Below are positions 6,516 through 9,209 of a stretch of DNA of 9,209 nucleotides, piece after piece. The DNA comes from an uncultured Ruminococcus sp. (GTDB lineage: Bacteria > Bacillota > Clostridia > Oscillospirales > Ruminococcaceae). Numbering within the stretch: the first letter of the stretch is position 1; the number at the start of each line of letters is the position of its first letter. The DNA is taken from positions 1 to 9,209 of the forward strand of contig CAMNAY010000052.1 in the NCBI GenBank assembly GCA_946531975.1. The letters are read 5' to 3'. The notes below the pieces were generated by a model that searched no databases, was not told where the DNA came from, and saw only the letters and a list, made by a program, of their open reading frames with translations. Position numbers and translations under genes: made by a program.

Positions 6516-8269
6516 GCATGCGCATCGCAGTCGGAAAGGGAAGCTGCGGCATCGCGGCAGGCGCTCAGAAGGTCTATGACGCGCTCGCGCCCCTGCTCTC
6601 CGGCACGGACATCCCGCTCGGCACAGTCGGCTGCATCGGCATGTGCTGGCTGGAGCCGATCGTCGATCTCTACGAAAATGACACCCTGAAGGCGCGGCTG
6701 GTGCAGGTGCGCCCGGAGGATGCACAGAATATCGCAGAGGCGGCAAAAACAGGTGATCTCTCCGCCGTTGCCGACCGCATCATCACCGCAGAGGACAGCG
6801 AATTCCTCACGAAGCAGACCCGCATCGCGCTCCGCAACTGCGGCATCATCGACCCGGATTCGCTCGAAAGCGCAAAGGCTGCGGGCGGCTATACCGCGAT
6901 TACGCACATTCTGAAGGACGGCGTAACACCCGAAGCCGTCATCGAGTGCATCAAGGTCTCCGGTCTCGCAGGACGCGGCGGCGCAGGCTTTCCGACATGG
7001 TTCAAGTGGAATGCGGCGCGGCAGTCCGCCGGTGACGAAAAATATCTGATCTGCAACGCCGATGAGGGCGACCCCGGCGCATTCATGGACAGAGCGGTCA
7101 TCGAATCCGACCCGCACACGCTGATTGAGGGCATGCTGATCGGTGCATATGCAATCGGCGCACAGGAGGCGATCGTCTATGTCCGTGCGGAATATCCGCT
7201 CGCGATCAAGCGTCTGGAGCATGCAATCGCAGAGGCGAAGACTGCCGGTTACATCGGCAAAAATATCATGGGTACGGACTTTTCCTGCGATTTTCGCATC
7301 AAAGCCGGCGCGGGCGCATTCGTCTGCGGCGAGGAAACTGCCCTGATCGAATCCCTGCAGGGACAGCGCGGCATGCCCCGCCTGAAGCCGCCGTTTCCAG
7401 CTGCTGCGGGCTACTGGTACAAGCCCTCGAACATCAACAATGTTGAGACCTACGCCAATGTCGCGTGGATCATCAACAACGGCGGCGAGGCATTTGCCGC
7501 AATGGGCACCGAGGATTCCAAGGGCACCAAGGTCTTTGCACTGACCGGAAAGATCAAGCGCGGCGGTCTCGTTGAGATTCCGATGGGCATGACGCTCCGC
7601 GATGTCATCTTCGATATCGGCGGCGGCATCCGTGACGGCAAGGCGTTCAAGGCGGTGCAGATGGGCGGTCCCTCCGGCGGATGTATCCCCGCAGAGCTGC
7701 TCGACACCGTGATCGACTACAAAAAGCTCGCCGCAACCGGTGCAATCATGGGCAGCGGCGGCATGGTCGTCATGGACGAAAGCACCTGCATGGTCAGCAT
7801 GGCAAAATTCTTCCTCGATTTCACCGCGAAGGAATCCTGCGGAAAATGCGTCCACTGCCGCATCGGCACAAAGCGCCTTCAGGAGATCCTCACACGCATT
7901 GTCGAGGGCAGGGGCAAAGAGGGCGACATTGAGCTGCTCGAAGAACTCTGCAACGCGGTGCGCGACGGTGCGCTCTGCGGTCTGGGTCAGACGGCACCGA
8001 ATCCGGTGCTCTCCACGCTGCGCTATTTCCGCGATGAATTTGAGGCGCATATCACAGACAAGCGCTGTCCGGCGCATACCTGCACCGACCTGCTGCACTA
8101 CGAGATTCATGCCGATGCCTGCAAGGGCTGCACGGCATGTGCGAGAAAATGTCCTGTTTCCGCGATTTCCGGCAGTATCAAGCAGCCGCATGTCATCGAC
8201 CAGAGCAAATGTATCAAGTGCGGACAGTGCATCGCGACCTGTAAGTTCGGCGCGATCACCGTTGAATAA
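6512..8269 (+). CDS. NuoF/HydB-like flavoprotein with extra Fe-S domains
   Basis: This 585-aa subunit holds the FMN and NAD(H) site and several clusters. Residues about 1-90 are a thioredoxin-like [2Fe-2S] domain with C12, C41 and C45 visible; the first cysteine of the usual C-x4-C pair is missing. Residues about 150-330 carry the flavin/nucleotide site (GLAGRGGAGFP from 151; CNADEGDPGAF from 181). C443, C446, C449 and C489 bind a [4Fe-4S] cluster (ESCGKCVHCRIGT). The C-terminus is a two-cluster ferredoxin: C537-x2-C540-x2-C543-x3-C547P, then C567-x2-C570-x2-C573-x3-C577. This order matches HydB of electron-bifurcating hydrogenases and the beta subunit of NAD(P)-linked formate dehydrogenases, rather than plain NuoF (about 430-450 aa). 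AAGGAGG (6498-6504) lies 7 nt before the ATG. It is cytoplasmic, with no membrane helix, and likely exchanges electrons between NAD(P)(H), ferredoxin and the downstream catalytic partner. Confidence 0.92.
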   Translation: MSMRIAVGKGSCGIAAGAQKVYDALAPLLSGTDIPLGTVGCIGMCWLEPIVDLYENDTLKARLVQVRPEDAQNIAEAAKTGDLSAVADRIITAEDSEFLTKQTRIALRNCGIIDPDSLESAKAAGGYTAITHILKDGVTPEAVIECIKVSGLAGRGGAGFPTWFKWNAARQSAGDEKYLICNADEGDPGAFMDRAVIESDPHTLIEGMLIGAYAIGAQEAIVYVRAEYPLAIKRLEHAIAEAKTAGYIGKNIMGTDFSCDFRIKAGAGAFVCGEETALIESLQGQRGMPRLKPPFPAAAGYWYKPSNINNVETYANVAWIINNGGEAFAAMGTEDSKGTKVFALTGKIKRGGLVEIPMGMTLRDVIFDIGGGIRDGKAFKAVQMGGPSGGCIPAELLDTVIDYKKLAATGAIMGSGGMVVMDESTCMVSMAKFFLDFTAKESCGKCVHCRIGTKRLQEILTRIVEGRGKEGDIELLEELCNAVRDGALCGLGQTAPNPVLSTLRYFRDEFEAHITDKRCPAHTCTDLLHYEIHADACKGCTACARKCPVSAISGSIKQPHVIDQSKCIKCGQCIATCKFGAITVE

Positions 8270-8288
8270 CCGGCGAACAGAAACGCAT

Positions 8289-8334
8289 CTGTCTGATTTG
8301 CTCAGCATCAGACAGCATAGATCTCCCCTGAGCA
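8289..8334 (+). promoter_or_regulatory. Possible H-type pseudoknot or attenuator between operon genes
   Basis: CTGTCTGAT (8289-8297) pairs perfectly with ATCAGACAG (8307-8315). The 9-nt loop contains TGCTCAG (8299-8305), which pairs perfectly with CTGAGCA (8328-8334). The strand order 1-2-1'-2' is that of an H-type pseudoknot with a 1-nt first loop and a 12-nt last loop, which is sterically plausible. Alternatively the two stems exclude each other: the second, followed by TTTTGT, could act as a weak terminator. It lies in the only long gap (118 bp) of the operon. The ligand or trigger is unknown. Confidence 0.45.
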
Positions 8335-8368
8335 TTTTGTAAGGATAATGGCATATTTTGTAAGGATA
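8334..8368 (+). repeat. 14-bp direct repeat, 21-bp period
   Basis: ATTTTGTAAGGATA occurs at 8334-8347 and again at 8355-8368, offset by 21 bp (two helical turns). It overlaps the 3' end of the putative pseudoknot and ends 19 bases before the next ATG. Each copy contains a TAAGGA core that looks like a ribosome binding site but is not correctly spaced from a usable start. It could be a protein-binding site, or a small duplication that arose during evolution of the leader. Confidence 0.55.
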
Positions 8369-8387
8369 TGTGAGGTTTTGGAGAATC

Positions 8388-9209
8388 ATGAATCAAATAC
8401 ATTTTACGATCAACGGCGTGCCCTGCGTCTGTGCGGAGGGAACCTCGATCCTTCAGGCGGCAAAGCTGAACGGCATCGAAATCCCGAACCTCTGCAATGA
8501 CGAAAGCGTCCGTGTCTACGGCGCATGCGGGCTCTGTGCGGTCGAGGTGCTGGATGACGGCAGAGGGAAACCTGTGCCGAAGCTGCTGCGCGCCTGCTCC
8601 GCCAAGGCAATGGAAGGTTATGTCGTCCGCTATGACACGGAGCGCGTGAACCAGTCGCGAAAAATCGCGCTGGAACTGCTGATGAGCGACCACACCGGTG
8701 ACTGCCGCGGTCCGTGTCAGCTCAACTGTCCCGCAGGCACCGACTGTCAGGGCTATGTGAAAAAGATCGCACAGGGCGATTTCCGCGGTGCAGTCGAAAT
8801 CATCAAGGAAAAGATTCCGATGCCTGCTGCAATCGGACGGATCTGTCCGCACCCCTGCGAGCAGAACTGCCGCCGCAGTCTGGTCGAGGCACCGCTCTCG
8901 ATCGCATTCCTGAAGGCGCATGCTGCCGACCGCGACCTTGCGGGCGACACCTATCGTCCGACACCCGCACCGCGCTCGGGTAAGCATGTCGCAGTCGTCG
9001 GCGGCGGCCCCGGCGGACTGACTGCCGCATACTATTTATACAGAAAAGGCCACGATGTGACCGTATTCGATGCAGCCGCGAAAATGGGCGGCATGCTGCG
9101 GTACGGCATCCCGGCATACCGCCTGCCTAAAGACCTGCTCGACCGTGAGATCGCAGAGATCGAGCAGCTCGGCGTGATCATGAAAAATAACGTAAAACTG
9201 GGAAAAGAC
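8388..9209 (+). CDS. NuoG-type [2Fe-2S] / GltD-like FAD oxidoreductase fusion (3' truncated)
   Basis: The frame is open from ATG 8388 to the window edge (274 codons seen). Residues 1-80 are a plant-type [2Fe-2S] domain as in the N-terminus of NuoG/HydA, with C36, C47, C50 and C70. Residues about 102-165 begin HTGDCRGPC and continue into the cysteine-rich N-terminal domain of GltD-type enzymes (C106, C110, C114, C120, then GRICPHPCEQNCRR with C153, C157, C161), expected to bind two [4Fe-4S] clusters. From about 200 a Rossmann FAD site starts (VVGGGPGGLTAAYYL), followed by MGGMLRYGIPAYRLPK, a GltD signature. The start is supported by GGAG (8380-8383), 4 nt upstream, and an in-frame stop at 8361. 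By context it is the third subunit of the same complex, adding a second flavin/pyridine-nucleotide site. Relatives may carry a C-terminal hydrogenase or formate dehydrogenase domain or leave that to the next gene; the window ends before this can be seen. Confidence 0.9.
   Translation, partial: MNQIHFTINGVPCVCAEGTSILQAAKLNGIEIPNLCNDESVRVYGACGLCAVEVLDDGRGKPVPKLLRACSAKAMEGYVVRYDTERVNQSRKIALELLMSDHTGDCRGPCQLNCPAGTDCQGYVKKIAQGDFRGAVEIIKEKIPMPAAIGRICPHPCEQNCRRSLVEAPLSIAFLKAHAADRDLAGDTYRPTPAPRSGKHVAVVGGGPGGLTAAYYLYRKGHDVTVFDAAAKMGGMLRYGIPAYRLPKDLLDREIAEIEQLGVIMKNNVKLGKD

Noticed and set aside
8270..8334. Programmed -1 frameshift site fused to the pseudoknot after the NuoF-like stop
   Set aside because: No X-XXY-YYZ slippery heptamer lies at the right distance upstream, and the downstream gene has its own start and ribosome binding site.
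6491..8389. A 632-aa open frame on the minus strand opposite the NuoF-like gene
   Set aside because: Same reasoning: low-complexity composition typical of antisense to GC-rich coding DNA, and the plus strand carries unmistakable Fe-S and flavin motifs.

Overview
The window reads as chromosomal DNA of a GC-rich anaerobic member of the Clostridia (Bacillota), most plausibly the Ruminococcus/Oscillospiraceae group. Three things point there: strong Gram-positive ribosome binding sites (AAGGAGG type), near-consensus sigma-A promoters with 17-bp spacers, and a Trx-like/NuoF-like/FAD-oxidoreductase gene set typical of fermentative, hydrogen- or formate-metabolising Clostridia. The species assignment is inference. 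All genes lie on the plus strand, and no transposase, integrase, tRNA, rRNA or CRISPR array is visible.

Layout. (1) 1-1329: the 3' part of a sugar-binding-domain/AraC-type transcription regulator, cut by the window edge. (2) 1396-3483: a single-gene unit with its own promoter, a hairpin at the predicted 5' end of its mRNA, and a 668-aa protein whose C-terminal part looks TerD-like. (3) 3480-3932: no protein gene, but a clear independent RNA gene. It has a TTGACA-N17-TATACT promoter whose -35 box overlaps the preceding stop codon, three tandem homologous units each folding as nested helices plus a pseudoknot, and a Rho-independent terminator. (4) 4079-5892: a SulP-family anion transporter with its own promoter and terminator. 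(5) 5909 to the right edge: a perfect-consensus promoter driving an operon of a NuoE/HydC-like protein, a NuoF/HydB-like protein, and the start of a protein that fuses a NuoG-type [2Fe-2S] domain to a GltD-like FAD/NAD(P) oxidoreductase.

How the parts work together. The last three genes look like the diaphorase module of a soluble, NAD(P)(H)-coupled, ferredoxin-linked flavin complex. In Clostridia such modules feed an [FeFe]-hydrogenase or a formate dehydrogenase. The catalytic subunit is not in the window, so the final substrate stays open. The junction between the second and third genes (8270-8387) carries a possible H-type pseudoknot and a 14-bp direct repeat, so expression of the third gene may be tuned separately.

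The most noteworthy item is the triple-unit RNA at 3515-3932. All three units share a CARGCGT block, a pyrimidine-rich YTCCTTTTA block placed next to a pseudoknot strand, and a GATWGCYTG block. A compensatory base-pair change in the outer helix supports the fold. I could not assign it to a known RNA class.
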